From CAYZQH01 sp050300015 (GTDB lineage: Bacteria > Pseudomonadota > Gammaproteobacteria > Pseudomonadales > Cellvibrionaceae): a stretch of 64,000 bases of DNA. The notes beneath the pieces were generated by a model. The model saw nothing but the letters and a program-made list of their open reading frames with translations, had not been told where the DNA came from and ran no database searches. Every line of letters begins with the position of its first letter. The stretch's first letter is position 1. Positions 34,631-44,868 of the stretch are shown here, one piece after another. The stretch covers positions 1 through 64,000 of the forward strand of contig JBNKWZ010000028.1 of assembly GCA_050300015.1 (NCBI GenBank), read 5' to 3'. The position numbers and the translations under genes were made by a program.

Positions 34631-35007
34631 AGTGGGCTCTTATCATAATCACTAAACCGTGGGGCCGCGGCCCCACCCGCTGAAAGGCTGATCCGCGGCC
34701 CGTCTACTTTAGAGAAGTTGCCTTACCTCCGGCGTGACCCAAAGCTCAAATCCCGCAACTGCCAAGAATCGACCACCCAACGGCGTGCCACGGTGTGACA
34801 AAAGACCGGAAGACCTTGCACGACACCGAACGGCCAACCTGTGCTGTTAGGCCGGACGGCCTGTTACTTGTGTGTGAAGTGTACTTGAGATTGCAGCGGA
34901 ATTTGAGGGGTTCCGGTTTCAAACTGCCCGATTTAGAGTCGCGGGGGCAAAACCGCGCCACCCACTCCAGGCAGCGCCTTATTACCACTCACAGAACCTA
35001 CGGGGCT
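34631..35007. other. Intergenic region upstream of the lyase gene
   Basis: There is no credible gene. The region contains the palindrome at 34659-34676 close to the lyase start and otherwise nothing I can name. Confidence 0.5.
34659..34676. promoter_or_regulatory. 18-bp perfect palindrome in front of the lyase gene
   Basis: GTGGGGCC and its complement meet at a GC centre, 29 bases upstream of the lyase start codon. It could be an operator or an mRNA leader hairpin. Confidence 0.3.
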
Positions 35008-35286
35008 TCACTTCTTGGCAACAAAGGCCAAGCCCCAACCATCTTCCGCCAGGCGTGAGATCTTAAGGTTCATTTTTTCTATCCCAGACTCAGAATTGGC
35101 CAAGTGCACTTCCACCTCGTCGTCTATACGGATGTCCACCAGATTTTCATCCGGAATATCTTGCTCTGGGCCCACGAACATGCCACCGGCACTGATGTCA
35201 CGCGTCAGTGCTTCAATGTGTCCGACTTTGGTATGCTTTAACAACACTGGGCACTGAATGGTTGTACGACCATGCTTACGAAACAT
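35008..35286 (-). CDS. PilZ domain protein
   Basis: The 92-residue protein has the order of a PilZ domain: basic N-terminus (FRKHGRTTIQC), the DISAGGMFV block in the place of the D/N-x-S-x-x-G motif, and a strand ending EDGWGLAFV. The usual RxxxR motif is only partly matched by R3 and R7 near the start, so c-di-GMP binding is likely but not certain. The start at 35286 has GAGGGG upstream; earlier in-frame codons are less likely. Confidence 0.85.
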   Translation of the reverse strand: MFRKHGRTTIQCPVLLKHTKVGHIEALTRDISAGGMFVGPEQDIPDENLVDIRIDDEVEVHLANSESGIEKMNLKISRLAEDGWGLAFVAKK

Positions 35287-35751
35287 TGATAAACCCCTCA
35301 TATCTAGCGCAACCTTAACTGCGCTGTCGCAACTGTGATAAAACCTCATTGTTCAACGATGCCACAGGCAAGCGCGTTGCCTAAACACAGGCATTGCTCT
35401 CGCCTAAAATGGCAATATTTTTTATTTTTATGGAATGGATGTGGCACCCGTACGTCATCGGCTGCTACACAGACAAAGCGTCACTCCCACGTAAAGGACG
35501 TTATACAAAAAGACTGCAAAAAGATTTGCCTGACGAAGAAACGACGGTAAAAAGGTGATCTTCGACAAAAGGTTTTTCGAAAATCGACTTTACGATATCG
35601 CACTCAGGCAACGTGGGAAAGACCGTACGATTGTACTCTTGCAGGAAAAACGCATCAAGCAACAAGCCCCACCTTTACCCTCAATTGTTAAACACCTGTA
35701 TGACAACTGGGCGCAGGCCATGATCCTGCGCCACGGGCAACCATGAATGGG
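35287..35751. other. Gene-free stretch between PilZ gene and parC
   Basis: Only short frames are present, the longest a 63-codon plus-strand frame from GTG at 35555 without a good ribosome-binding site. I cannot support any of them. Confidence 0.5.
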
Positions 35752-37998
35752 TTAACCTTCTACTTCAACCGCATCCACTTTCTGGAACCCACGAGGCAAC
35801 TTGTGGCCGCGGCGGCCGCGCTCTCCTATGTAATGTTCCACGTCTTTGAGCTTGAATTGAATGTGTCGCTTACCCGCGATAATTTTTATACTTTGGTTTG
35901 GGTTTAGCACAGCCACAGCCACGGTGTATTCCTCGCGAGCTTGCAGCTTAGCACTGCTAATTCCGATGATTTTGTTACCTTTACCCCGCGCCAAGATGGG
36001 CAACTCTTTTACAGGAAACACCAACATTCTGCCATCGTTGGCAATGGCCACCAATTGACTCTGCTCGATATCCTGAATCAGACACGGCGGTAAGACTCTC
36101 GCTCCCTTAGGCAAACTGAGCAACGCCTTACCCGCACGGTTTTTGGTATGACAATCCGCTAACTGGGTAATAAACCCATAGCCCGCATCGGACGCAATCA
36201 ATACATGCTGTTTTTCTTCCCCCATCAGAAGCCCAGAAAATTGTGCCCCACTTGGAGGGTTTAGCCGGCTGGATAGGGGCTCACCCTGCCCCCTGGCCGA
36301 GGGCAAGGTGTGCGCCATTACCGCATAACTACGGCCAGTGGAATCCAAGATGGTGACCGGTTGATTACTTTTACCGCACACAGCCAAATGAAATTGATCG
36401 CCCGCTTTATAGCTAAGGCTAGTCGGGTCAATATCATGGCCTTTGGCCGACCGAATCCAGCCCTTTTCCGACAATACCACGGTCACCGGGTCCGAAGTGA
36501 TGAGCTCCGCTTCACTGAACGCCTGAGCCACCTCTCGCGCCACCAAAGGGCTTCGGCGATCATCCCCGTACTCGTCGGCAACCGCCTGCATTTCTTTGCG
36601 AACCAAGGTTCTCAGTTTTCGCGGCGAACCCAAAATACCTTCCAGGCTTTGTTTCTCTTGAATGAGGGTTTCTTGCTCACCCCGGATCTTCATTTCTTCC
36701 AGCCGCGCCAATTGCCGCAAGCGCGTATCTAAAATGTAGTTGGCTTGGTCTTCAGACAACTCGAAGCGGCGCATCAGCTCCGCCTTGGGGTGCTCTTCTG
36801 TACGAATGATGTGAATCACTTCATCCAAATTCAAAAAGGCAATCAATAGGCCATCTAATAAATGAAGCCTTCTGTCCACCCAATCCAAGCGATGCTGCAA
36901 GCGGCGGCGAACGGTTTCTAAACGGAAGGCTAGCCATTCATCCAGAATCTCTCGCAAGCCTTTGACTCCGGGGCGGCCATCGTTACCAATCATATTCATA
37001 TTGATTCGATAGTTACGCTCAAGCTCCGTGGTGGCAAATAAATGGTTCATAACGGCTTCTATGTCCACGCGGTTAGAGCGCGGCACAATCACCAAACGGG
37101 TGGGGTTTTCGTGGTCGGACTCGTCACGTAAATCGGCCACCATCGGTAACTTTTTGGCCTGCATTTGGGCGGCAATTTGCTCCATAATTTTCGCACCGCT
37201 GGCCTGATGCGGAAGCGCGGTTACAACAATGTCGCCGTCCTCCTTCACCCAGGTAGCCCGCATCTTTAAACTGCCTTTGCCCGTCTCATACATGCGCTGA
37301 ATATCGGCTCTAGGCGTGATGATCTCTGCATCAGTGGGCATATCGGGGCCCAAAACATACTCACACAGTTCGGCACTGCTGGCTTTTGGGTTTTCCAGCA
37401 GGTGAATGGTTGCGGCTACCACCTCCCGTAAATTATGTGGCGGAATATCGGTAGCCATACCCACGGCAATTCCGGTAGTACCGTTGAGCATCACTGTGGG
37501 AACTCGGGCCGGGAGCACTTCAGGCTCATCCAAGGTGCCATCAAAGTTCGGTTGCCAATCCACGGTTCCCTGCCCCAACTCTGCCAGCAAGACGTCAGAA
37601 AAGGCAGTCAACTTCGCTTCGGTGTAGCGCATGGCCGCAAACGATTTGGGGTCATCTTGCGAGCCCCAGTTACCCTGCCCATCGATCAGCGGGTATCGAA
37701 AAGAAAAGGATTGTGCCATTAACACCATGGCTTCATAGGCTGCGGAGTCGCCGTGCGGGTGAAATTTACCAATCACATCACCCACGGTACGTGCTGATTT
37801 TTTGTACTTCGCACCGGCCTTGAGCCCCAGTTCACTCATGGCATACACAATACGGCGCTGAACGGGCTTTAAACCATCTCCCACATGGGGCAGTGCGCGA
37901 TCGAGTATCACGTACATGGAGTAGTCCAAGTACGCCTTTTCGGTGAACTCAGCCAGCGGCATGGATTCGTCCGCAGGGGACATTAACAAATCACTCAT
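35752..37998 (-). CDS. parC: DNA topoisomerase IV subunit A
   Basis: ParC is the DNA-cutting subunit that, with ParE, unlinks daughter chromosomes. The 748-residue protein has the quinolone-region block HPHGDSAAYEAMVLMAQ and the active-site Tyr in AAMRYTEAKL. The C-terminal beta-pinwheel is shorter and more degenerate than in GyrA, which supports ParC over GyrA, as does the length. parE is not in the window. Confidence 0.96.
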   Translation of the reverse strand: MSDLLMSPADESMPLAEFTEKAYLDYSMYVILDRALPHVGDGLKPVQRRIVYAMSELGLKAGAKYKKSARTVGDVIGKFHPHGDSAAYEAMVLMAQSFSFRYPLIDGQGNWGSQDDPKSFAAMRYTEAKLTAFSDVLLAELGQGTVDWQPNFDGTLDEPEVLPARVPTVMLNGTTGIAVGMATDIPPHNLREVVAATIHLLENPKASSAELCEYVLGPDMPTDAEIITPRADIQRMYETGKGSLKMRATWVKEDGDIVVTALPHQASGAKIMEQIAAQMQAKKLPMVADLRDESDHENPTRLVIVPRSNRVDIEAVMNHLFATTELERNYRINMNMIGNDGRPGVKGLREILDEWLAFRLETVRRRLQHRLDWVDRRLHLLDGLLIAFLNLDEVIHIIRTEEHPKAELMRRFELSEDQANYILDTRLRQLARLEEMKIRGEQETLIQEKQSLEGILGSPRKLRTLVRKEMQAVADEYGDDRRSPLVAREVAQAFSEAELITSDPVTVVLSEKGWIRSAKGHDIDPTSLSYKAGDQFHLAVCGKSNQPVTILDSTGRSYAVMAHTLPSARGQGEPLSSRLNPPSGAQFSGLLMGEEKQHVLIASDAGYGFITQLADCHTKNRAGKALLSLPKGARVLPPCLIQDIEQSQLVAIANDGRMLVFPVKELPILARGKGNKIIGISSAKLQAREEYTVAVAVLNPNQSIKIIAGKRHIQFKLKDVEHYIGERGRRGHKLPRGFQKVDAVEVEG

Positions 37999-38058
37999 AA
38001 ATAGGGATCTTTATCGATAGTCTGAATGGGGTCTATCACAACACAAACCTGGTAACGG

Positions 38059-39954
38059 CTATAGTGCCAAGGTTGCATGAGATGGGCCGGCCTTGTCGAG
38101 GTCAACGCTCGGACCGCACACGATGATACGCTCCGGGCTTAAACCTTCATTCATCAGAAGCCGGCTAAGTTGTTGCCCACGACGGGCGGTTAAACCCAAC
38201 AAAAACTGCTTTTCGGCTTCTGTCAGTGTTTGGTTTTTTCGGTCGGGGTTGCCGTTGTGGTAAAGCTTTGCCCATTCGTCTCGTGTGGCAATAGGGCATA
38301 CCAACAGCTCTTTTCCGGGAGAGGCTTTCACTGTTTTCACTATATTAGGAATGCGCGCCAAGTCCAGCTCTGCCGGCTCAACACTGTTAGTGGCAAAGTA
38401 GACCGGGGGCAAGGTTTCTAGCGCCACGGGCCTTTCGGCCAGCGTAGGCGTCTCACTGGCTTGGGTTTTGGCTTGGCGCACCAAGGTATTGTTCACCGCG
38501 CGCCCCAATGCCGCCACTGGGTTGGAACCAGGCTCAGTCAGCAAACCGATGGGCAGCTCAAACTCGACACTGTTATTGTGATCGGCCAATTTGCGAATGG
38601 CGACCCCCATAGGCGCATTCTGGGCCTCTGTGGCAAACCCCGTCAGGCGCCAGGTACTCTGGCCACCCGCACGACCATCGGTAACGCCAACGTTAAATGA
38701 CACATCCGCCACCCCCGCCTTCACGCGCTGCTGAAAAATATCGTGGGAATACCCACTTAAGTTGCCAAAATCCACACCATGCGCAAAGCCACTCACATCA
38801 AACAGCGGGGCACCTGCGAAAAATTGCGCGCGACTGTCCAACTTTAACGCGCCTATATCGCCAATTTTAGCATCAAGGGTAATGTGAGAACGCTCAGTTT
38901 GATTGCTGTCGATATGATCAACATTCAGTCGGACTTGCGAGAGCTGTTCAATGGCAGGCGGTGACACCGTTTCATCACGCCACGTCAGCTTACCCCCTTG
39001 TAAAGTTAGGTCTTGTACCTGAAGCGACACACCAGTGGGTTTTGAAAAGTCCAAACGATCCCACAGGCCGTAAATATGTGGGAACCAAGATTTAAATCGT
39101 TGTAGCCAAAGATTAGAGGCGCCCTTTTGCTTCTGAAACGACTGGCGCAAACTGATGACTTTAACGCCGTTTAAACTGATACCTTTGTCGTCGCCGTACT
39201 TGAGTGACAGGCTGTCCATGCTAAGTTCACCCAGTTGCGCTTGATAGGGTGTCAACTCTTTACCGGCCAGATCAGATTGGTTTTCAACCAGTTGAAAATT
39301 CCGAACTTGAACACCTCTCAAGGCAGTTGAAGATTCGGTATAATGTGCGCCCTGAACGCGCAAAGATTCCAAAAACAGTACCGAGGCGGCATTAGAGCGA
39401 TCCTGAAGAAACGCTTTATTGAGCACTAATGGTCCATCGTGTTCCAGTGACCACTCGGTGGCGGTAAGATTCCAGTTCAGCTCACTCACCAGCAACTCTT
39501 CTAAGCGGAAACACTGCTGTCGATCTGCCGTACAAACATCTGAATTGGCCACCTCTAAATGCTTCACGCGCCAGTTTAGGGCTTTACCCTTGGCGACCCA
39601 TTGGTTCATGGGCAAGCCTGCCAACATCCACTGTCCAGAGGACTGATCCGCAGTAAAGTGAATATTGTCGATCGCAATTTTATCGAATATCCATTCACCA
39701 CCGAACAACCGAGGGATATCCAAATCCAATTCCATGGCAAAAACGCCCGCTTGATTTTGGCCATTGAGGTCAATACTGGCGCTGCCCAACGTAACACTGC
39801 CGTGAAAATAATCGAAACTCACCTGCTTGATAACGGGCTCGAAACCCCGCGCCTCAAACCAATTTTTGATGGCCCATTTACCCGCCAGCGGCGCGCCCAG
39901 TAGCACAAAAGCCACTAACGCCAGAATGACGGCCAAAACTTTGATCAAACGCAT
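38059..39954 (-). CDS. DUF748/AsmA-like envelope protein
   Basis: The 631-residue protein has an N-terminal membrane anchor (about 5-27), then a long beta-rich region with repeated motifs such as FEPVIKQVSFDYFHGSVTLG and WIFDKIAIDNIHF, typical of DUF748 and AsmA-like proteins. These are thought to form periplasmic grooves for lipid transport or to assist outer-membrane assembly. The final ~100 residues look like the OmpA-like tail seen in larger DUF748 proteins, but it is degenerate. It stands 60 bases upstream of parC on the same strand. Confidence 0.78.
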   Translation of the reverse strand: MRLIKVLAVILALVAFVLLGAPLAGKWAIKNWFEARGFEPVIKQVSFDYFHGSVTLGSASIDLNGQNQAGVFAMELDLDIPRLFGGEWIFDKIAIDNIHFTADQSSGQWMLAGLPMNQWVAKGKALNWRVKHLEVANSDVCTADRQQCFRLEELLVSELNWNLTATEWSLEHDGPLVLNKAFLQDRSNAASVLFLESLRVQGAHYTESSTALRGVQVRNFQLVENQSDLAGKELTPYQAQLGELSMDSLSLKYGDDKGISLNGVKVISLRQSFQKQKGASNLWLQRFKSWFPHIYGLWDRLDFSKPTGVSLQVQDLTLQGGKLTWRDETVSPPAIEQLSQVRLNVDHIDSNQTERSHITLDAKIGDIGALKLDSRAQFFAGAPLFDVSGFAHGVDFGNLSGYSHDIFQQRVKAGVADVSFNVGVTDGRAGGQSTWRLTGFATEAQNAPMGVAIRKLADHNNSVEFELPIGLLTEPGSNPVAALGRAVNNTLVRQAKTQASETPTLAERPVALETLPPVYFATNSVEPAELDLARIPNIVKTVKASPGKELLVCPIATRDEWAKLYHNGNPDRKNQTLTEAEKQFLLGLTARRGQQLSRLLMNEGLSPERIIVCGPSVDLDKAGPSHATLAL

Positions 39955-40099
39955 TCGCGAAACCCCATATAAGATGAATCAGGCTGCACGGGACGTATGC
40001 TCAGAGCCCAAAAGCGTGTCCGGCATCGCCTCGATTATTGTGTCGGCGCTAAGTGTAACTCAAAAGCCCGCTCAAGTATCGAGCCCGAAAAGGTAACCA

Positions 40100-40624
40100 T
40101 TAACGCCTAAAACCACCCAGTGCGTCTGTAATATCGCCTTGCTCAGTGACCCGCACGCGCCCCATGAACCCGCCAACATCGAGATCTGCTGTAAGCTCGT
40201 AGGCAAGCTTTGGTGATGTTTCAGCCAAAAGGTTGTTAACAAACCGCAAGGCATTCAACAAGTTGGCACTGGCAGTCACTGTCACCACGGCTTCTTGGTA
40301 AGCGCCTATCTCGGGAAAATCGCTGCCCAGGCCGTCAATTAACTCGTAGCCATTCAAAGCAATGCTATAGCGCATCCCTCGAATATTAAGCGCCTTCGCA
40401 TTGGGGTTGGCAATACTCAAGCCCACCTCAAAGTGTTGCTGCAGCCCTTGTGAATCCTGCATTACAATGGAATTGACCTTTACCTCTGGAGGTACCATAG
40501 ATAGATTCAGGCTACTACACGCGCTCACTAAGCAAAGTACACTTAAGTAAAGAACGCTCCACCCCAGCCTTTGACAAACTCGCAACCCATCCTTACTTGC
40601 CCGTGCGGGGCCGCCTTTGCACAT
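40100..40624 (-). CDS. LEA-14-like (WHy domain) lipoprotein
   Basis: The 174-residue protein has a signal with lipobox LCLVSACSS and a LEA type 2 domain, marked by VGLSIANPNAKALNIRGMRYSIALNGY. WHy-domain proteins are associated with water stress in plants and bacteria; proof for this protein is lacking. The exact start is uncertain, since the first ~20 residues are charged before the hydrophobic core and an inner start may be used. Confidence 0.82.
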   Translation of the reverse strand: MCKGGPARASKDGLRVCQRLGWSVLYLSVLCLVSACSSLNLSMVPPEVKVNSIVMQDSQGLQQHFEVGLSIANPNAKALNIRGMRYSIALNGYELIDGLGSDFPEIGAYQEAVVTVTASANLLNALRFVNNLLAETSPKLAYELTADLDVGGFMGRVRVTEQGDITDALGGFRR

Positions 40625-40986
40625 ACGATCATCCTCATGGTTTAAAAGTTGTTATCTTCCAGCAGTATTCGGGCTTCGCCACCCTGTCGGGCGCCACATG
40701 ACTCGGTTCACTTCTCGCGAGGCCCGATAGTGCTTGTGGTAATCTATCAGCTCCAAGTGGACGCCAAAACTCGTTCGATGGCAAGCGTTGCAAACTGTTG
40801 TTTTACGCAACAGGCTCGCATTTGAGCACACATCGGCACTAAATGTGCTTCCCAAGCAATGCGAATTCGGCAATGGTAGGTCAACCAAACGATTGAAGCG
40901 ACAATCGAAACCAATAGTTTGCACCAATAAGAGGCGTCAGTATCAAGAGCCCATACCGGTGCCCCATTATGAAACAGGGCTAGACA
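40625..40986. other. Intergenic region between divergent lipoprotein and osmolyte operon
   Basis: This gap holds the promoters of two divergent transcripts. I see no gene, terminator or clear operator. Confidence 0.45.
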
Positions 40987-41832
40987 ATGGAAAAGGACAA
41001 CAACAAAACTTTGATATTCACCGATTTGGATGGGACTTTACTGGACCATGACACCTACGACTGGGCTCCCGCCCAAGAAGCTTTGTCGCTGGCCAAGTCA
41101 CAAAATATTCCGATTATCATGTGTACGAGTAAGACACTATCGGAGTGTATCCACCTGCAAAAGACTTTGCATATTGAGGGGCCGGTGGTTTTCGAAAACG
41201 GTGCCGGTGCCGCTTTACCGAAAGCACAATTTGACCGACCCAGTAATTTGCAACTTGAGCTCAGCCATCATTGGGTGTCTGGTTTTTGCTCAAACTACGC
41301 CACCATTCGCGAAAAGCTCATGCAAATCAAACGCTCTGGCCGCTATGTTTTTAAGGGCTTTGGCGACATGACTGACAAAGAAATCGCCGGGCTAACAGAC
41401 CTGCCTCTGGAGCGCGCAGCACAAGCTAAAAAACGATTATTTACCGAACCGCTATCGTGGATGGATTCCGCCAAGAACTTTAATGCCTTTCATAAAGACA
41501 TTCGAGAAGCTGGCCTCAGCCTGACACGTGGAGGACGATTTGTACACGTGTTGGAGGAATGCGACAAGGGCAAAACCATGGCCTGGATGACCAAACGGTA
41601 TTTTCCTGTTGATACTCATCTGGTGCGCACTATTGCACTGGGGGATAGCCCCAACGACATACCCATGTTAACAGCAGCCTCGGTGGCTGTGATCGTAAAA
41701 AACCCCCATCGCCCCACAATGGACTACCCCTATGTCCCCAAACAAACGGTAGTACGTACACAAGAGCCTGGACCTAAAGGCTGGAACGCTGCCATCTTAT
41801 CGCTACTGTCTAAGGAGCTTATTCATGGGTGA
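40987..41832 (+). CDS. gpgP: Glucosyl/mannosyl-3-phosphoglycerate phosphatase (HAD-IIB)
   Basis: The 281-residue HAD phosphatase has motif I IFTDLDGTLLDH, a C2b cap, and motif IV ALGDSPNDIPML. The block VVFENGAGAA and the basic tail match phosphatases that act on mannosyl- or glucosyl-3-phosphoglycerate. It would remove the phosphate to yield glucosylglycerate. The next gene overlaps its end by eight bases and encodes the matching synthase, which supports the glucosyl form. It is the first gene of the operon. Confidence 0.87.
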   Translation: MEKDNNKTLIFTDLDGTLLDHDTYDWAPAQEALSLAKSQNIPIIMCTSKTLSECIHLQKTLHIEGPVVFENGAGAALPKAQFDRPSNLQLELSHHWVSGFCSNYATIREKLMQIKRSGRYVFKGFGDMTDKEIAGLTDLPLERAAQAKKRLFTEPLSWMDSAKNFNAFHKDIREAGLSLTRGGRFVHVLEECDKGKTMAWMTKRYFPVDTHLVRTIALGDSPNDIPMLTAASVAVIVKNPHRPTMDYPYVPKQTVVRTQEPGPKGWNAAILSLLSKELIHG

Positions 41833-43048
41833 TTTTCACCAAAATGGCGTCATCACAACATTACACAATTTGTCTCGACGCCCTCTTGAAGAGCTAGAAA
41901 TCGAACTGATTCGGTTTAATCGTACACGTCCGCTGGGCTTATTGCTGCCTTGCCTCTATTCGGAACTGGAAGGCCCCGCCATGCAACCCATCGTGGAGGA
42001 GCTATCCAAAGTCCCTTACCTCAGTCAAATTGTGATTGGCCTGGACCGCGCCTCTGAGAAAGAATACCGGCATGCATTGAAGTTCTTTGGTCAACTGCCA
42101 CAAAATTGTAAAGTCTTATGGAACGACGGCCCACGTCTGCAAGCCATACACGCACAACTGCAAGGTGAAGGCTTACCGGTAGGAGACCCCGGCAAGGGGC
42201 GAAACGTGTGGTTTTGTTTGGGGTATATGTTGGCCTCTGGTAGCACCAGTTCGGTGGCACTCCACGACTGTGACATCGTCACTTACCATCGCGAATTATT
42301 GGCGCGCCTGATTTACCCCGTTGCCAACCCCAATTTTCACTACACGTTCTGCAAAGGTTATTATTCACGCATTGCCAACGGCAAAATCAATGGCCGTGTC
42401 AGCCGCCTACTGGTCACACCGCTACTGCGTGCACTCACCAAAATTTTTGGCCCTCAAGAATACTTGGAATATTTAGACAGTTTTCGCTACCCGCTAGCGG
42501 GTGAGTTTTCTTTGCGTACGGATTCCATCTCCGACATCCGCATTCCCAGCGATTGGGGTTTAGAGATTGGAGTGCTATCAGAAATGAAGCGCAACTATTC
42601 CACCAACCGCATCTGCCAGGTGGATATCGCAGACATCTACGATCACAAACACCAAAAGCTCAGCGCCGAAGATGATCAAGGTGGCCTATCTAAAATGTCC
42701 ATCGACATCAGCAAAGCCATCTTTAGAAAACTGGCCACTAACGGTGTTGTCTTTAGTACGGAAACTTTTCGCTCAATCAAAGCCACGTATTTTCGAATTG
42801 CGCTGGATTTAATTGAGACCTACAACAATGACGCGGTTATGAATGGTTTAACACTGGACATTCACAGTGAAGAGCAAGCCGTAGAACTGTTTGCAGGTAA
42901 TATCTTAAAAGCGGGTATGCACTTTTTAGAAAACCCCATGGAACAACCCTTTATTCCAAGCTGGAACCGAGTGTTTAGCGCACTCCCCGGCATAATGCCT
43001 GAATTTATTAACGCCGTTGAAGAGGATATTCAGGAATTTACTGTATGA
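41825..43048 (+). CDS. gpgS: Glucosyl-3-phosphoglycerate synthase (GT81)
   Basis: The 407-residue glycosyltransferase has the GT81 pattern: an N-terminal LLPCLYSELEG, PGKGRNVWFCLG, and the metal-binding acidic motif in LHDCDIVTY. The PLAGEFSLR and DWGLEIGVLSEM blocks are also typical. It would join glucose from an NDP-glucose donor to 3-phosphoglycerate. It overlaps both neighbours by a few bases, which implies coupled translation. Confidence 0.9.
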   Translation: MGDFHQNGVITTLHNLSRRPLEELEIELIRFNRTRPLGLLLPCLYSELEGPAMQPIVEELSKVPYLSQIVIGLDRASEKEYRHALKFFGQLPQNCKVLWNDGPRLQAIHAQLQGEGLPVGDPGKGRNVWFCLGYMLASGSTSSVALHDCDIVTYHRELLARLIYPVANPNFHYTFCKGYYSRIANGKINGRVSRLLVTPLLRALTKIFGPQEYLEYLDSFRYPLAGEFSLRTDSISDIRIPSDWGLEIGVLSEMKRNYSTNRICQVDIADIYDHKHQKLSAEDDQGGLSKMSIDISKAIFRKLATNGVVFSTETFRSIKATYFRIALDLIETYNNDAVMNGLTLDIHSEEQAVELFAGNILKAGMHFLENPMEQPFIPSWNRVFSALPGIMPEFINAVEEDIQEFTV

Positions 43049-44823
43049 ACAACAATGCGCCACTAACGCCTCGAGAGATGATCACTCAACGCTTAAAAAA
43101 TCACCTAAGCGTGGTATACCCAGACCTGGACGTGGACCCAATTGTTGAAGAAACCATCCGCATGATGCGGTTCGACACCTATATTGCCAACCCAGAGCCT
43201 CACCATAACCCGTGGACCCAACAAGATGCCATCGTAATTACCTACAGTGACAGCATCAAGACACCCGGCGAACCACCCTTGCGCACCTTGCGTGATTTCA
43301 TGCGCCAAGAATTAAGTGGCTTTATTAGCTCGGTGCACATTTTGCCGTTTTTTCCTTGGAGCTCAGATGACGGGTTTTCGGTGATTGACTACTTGGCCGT
43401 CAATGAAGGTCACGGCAGTTGGGACGACATTAGCGCAATTGCGGGTGACTTTTCCCTTATGGCGGACCTTGTGATTAATCACTGTTCCTCACGCAGTCGT
43501 TGGTTCGACAACTACCGTAAAGGCATTGAACCGGGCCATGATTATTTTATTGAGGCAAACCCAGATACAGATTTAAGCGATGTGGTACGACCTCGAACAT
43601 CCCCACTGTTGCGCGAAACAGAAACAGCAAATGGCGTCAAACACGTCTGGTGCACCTTTAGCCACGATCAAGTGGATTTAAATTTTGCCAACCCCAAAGT
43701 GCTGTTAGAGTTTGTTAGGATTATCCGCTTTTATCTCGACCGTGGCGCGAAAATATTTCGCCTTGATGCCGTTGCATTCCTGTGGAAGGAGCTGGGTACC
43801 CGCTGTATCAACTTGCCGCAAACCCACGAACTCATTCGGTTTATCCGGACCATTGTGGAACATTGCGACCCTGAAGCCGTCATCATTACAGAAACTAATA
43901 TCCCCAACCGCGAAAACCTTTCTTATTTTGGGAATGCCAACGAAGCGCATGTTATTTATAATTTTTCTCTACCCCCGCTGCTGCTGCACGCCCTGGTTAA
44001 CGGAGACTGTACTCACCTGCGCAGCTGGTTAATGGCCATGCCACCAGCACAAAATGGCACCACCTACCTCAATTTTATTGCCTCACATGACGGCATTGGT
44101 TTACGACCCGCAGAAGGCCTGCTCAGTGAACAAGAAATTGATGATTTAGCGCACCTAATGATGTCTTTCGGCGGTAAGGTGTCGTGGCGTACCGCCGCTA
44201 AAGACGTGCTAAGGCCCTACGAGTTGAACATTGCGCTGTTTGACGCCATGAAAGGGACCCTACACGGCGGAGAAGACGACTATCAGTTTGATCGATTTAT
44301 GTGTGCCCATAAAATCATGATGGCTCTGGAAGGCATTCCTGCACTTTACATTCACAGCTTATTTGGTACCAACAATGACTACATGCGGGTTGAGAATTCA
44401 GGCCACAATCGTGCCATTAACCGCCACCAATGGGTACTCACAGAGCTTCACGACGCTCTAGAAGACATTCACGATCATCACTCACGTGTATTTTCGGAAA
44501 TGAAACACATACTGGCGATTCGCCGGCATCAGCCAGCCTTTCACCCCAATGCGACACAATTTACCTTGCACTTAGGTACACAAATTTTTGCTTTTTGGCG
44601 TCAGAGCCACAATCGCGATCAAAGTATTTTTTGTTTGCACAACATTAGCAGTGACACACTAGAAATAAAATTGTCTGATATAAACCTGGTGGCACTAGAC
44701 GACTGGTTTGATTTGCTCGGCAACACACAATACAACGACCTACAAGCGAGTATCTCTCTGGCACCCTACCAGTGCATTTGGCTCACCAATAAACTGTATG
44801 CGGCTACGTTAAATACGCCCTAG
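43045..44823 (+). CDS. GH13_18 phosphorylase, probably glucosylglycerate phosphorylase
   Basis: The 592-residue protein belongs to the sucrose-phosphorylase subfamily of GH13. Likely catalytic residues are D241 in FRLDAVAFLWK, E283 in IITETNIPN and D349 in FIASHDGIG. Relatives include sucrose phosphorylase, sucrose-6-phosphate phosphorylase and glucosylglycerate phosphorylase (as in E. coli YcjM). Placement with the synthase and phosphatase of glucosylglycerate strongly favours the last. It would split glucosylglycerate with phosphate to glucose-1-phosphate and glycerate, letting the cell recover the solute. Its ATG overlaps the synthase stop codon. Confidence 0.87.
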   Translation: MNNNAPLTPREMITQRLKNHLSVVYPDLDVDPIVEETIRMMRFDTYIANPEPHHNPWTQQDAIVITYSDSIKTPGEPPLRTLRDFMRQELSGFISSVHILPFFPWSSDDGFSVIDYLAVNEGHGSWDDISAIAGDFSLMADLVINHCSSRSRWFDNYRKGIEPGHDYFIEANPDTDLSDVVRPRTSPLLRETETANGVKHVWCTFSHDQVDLNFANPKVLLEFVRIIRFYLDRGAKIFRLDAVAFLWKELGTRCINLPQTHELIRFIRTIVEHCDPEAVIITETNIPNRENLSYFGNANEAHVIYNFSLPPLLLHALVNGDCTHLRSWLMAMPPAQNGTTYLNFIASHDGIGLRPAEGLLSEQEIDDLAHLMMSFGGKVSWRTAAKDVLRPYELNIALFDAMKGTLHGGEDDYQFDRFMCAHKIMMALEGIPALYIHSLFGTNNDYMRVENSGHNRAINRHQWVLTELHDALEDIHDHHSRVFSEMKHILAIRRHQPAFHPNATQFTLHLGTQIFAFWRQSHNRDQSIFCLHNISSDTLEIKLSDINLVALDDWFDLLGNTQYNDLQASISLAPYQCIWLTNKLYAATLNTP

Positions 44824-44868
44824 TAAATCACCAGGCAAAAAATTCAAGATGATGGCCCCTCGCAACCT

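Noticed and set aside
34347..34655. Plus-strand frame rich in Glu and Leu
   Set aside because: It is the antisense reading of the poly-serine codons of the lyase linker.
35555..35746. 63-codon plus-strand frame before parC
   Set aside because: No ribosome-binding site, no recognised motif, and the start is GTG; the support is too weak to call a gene.
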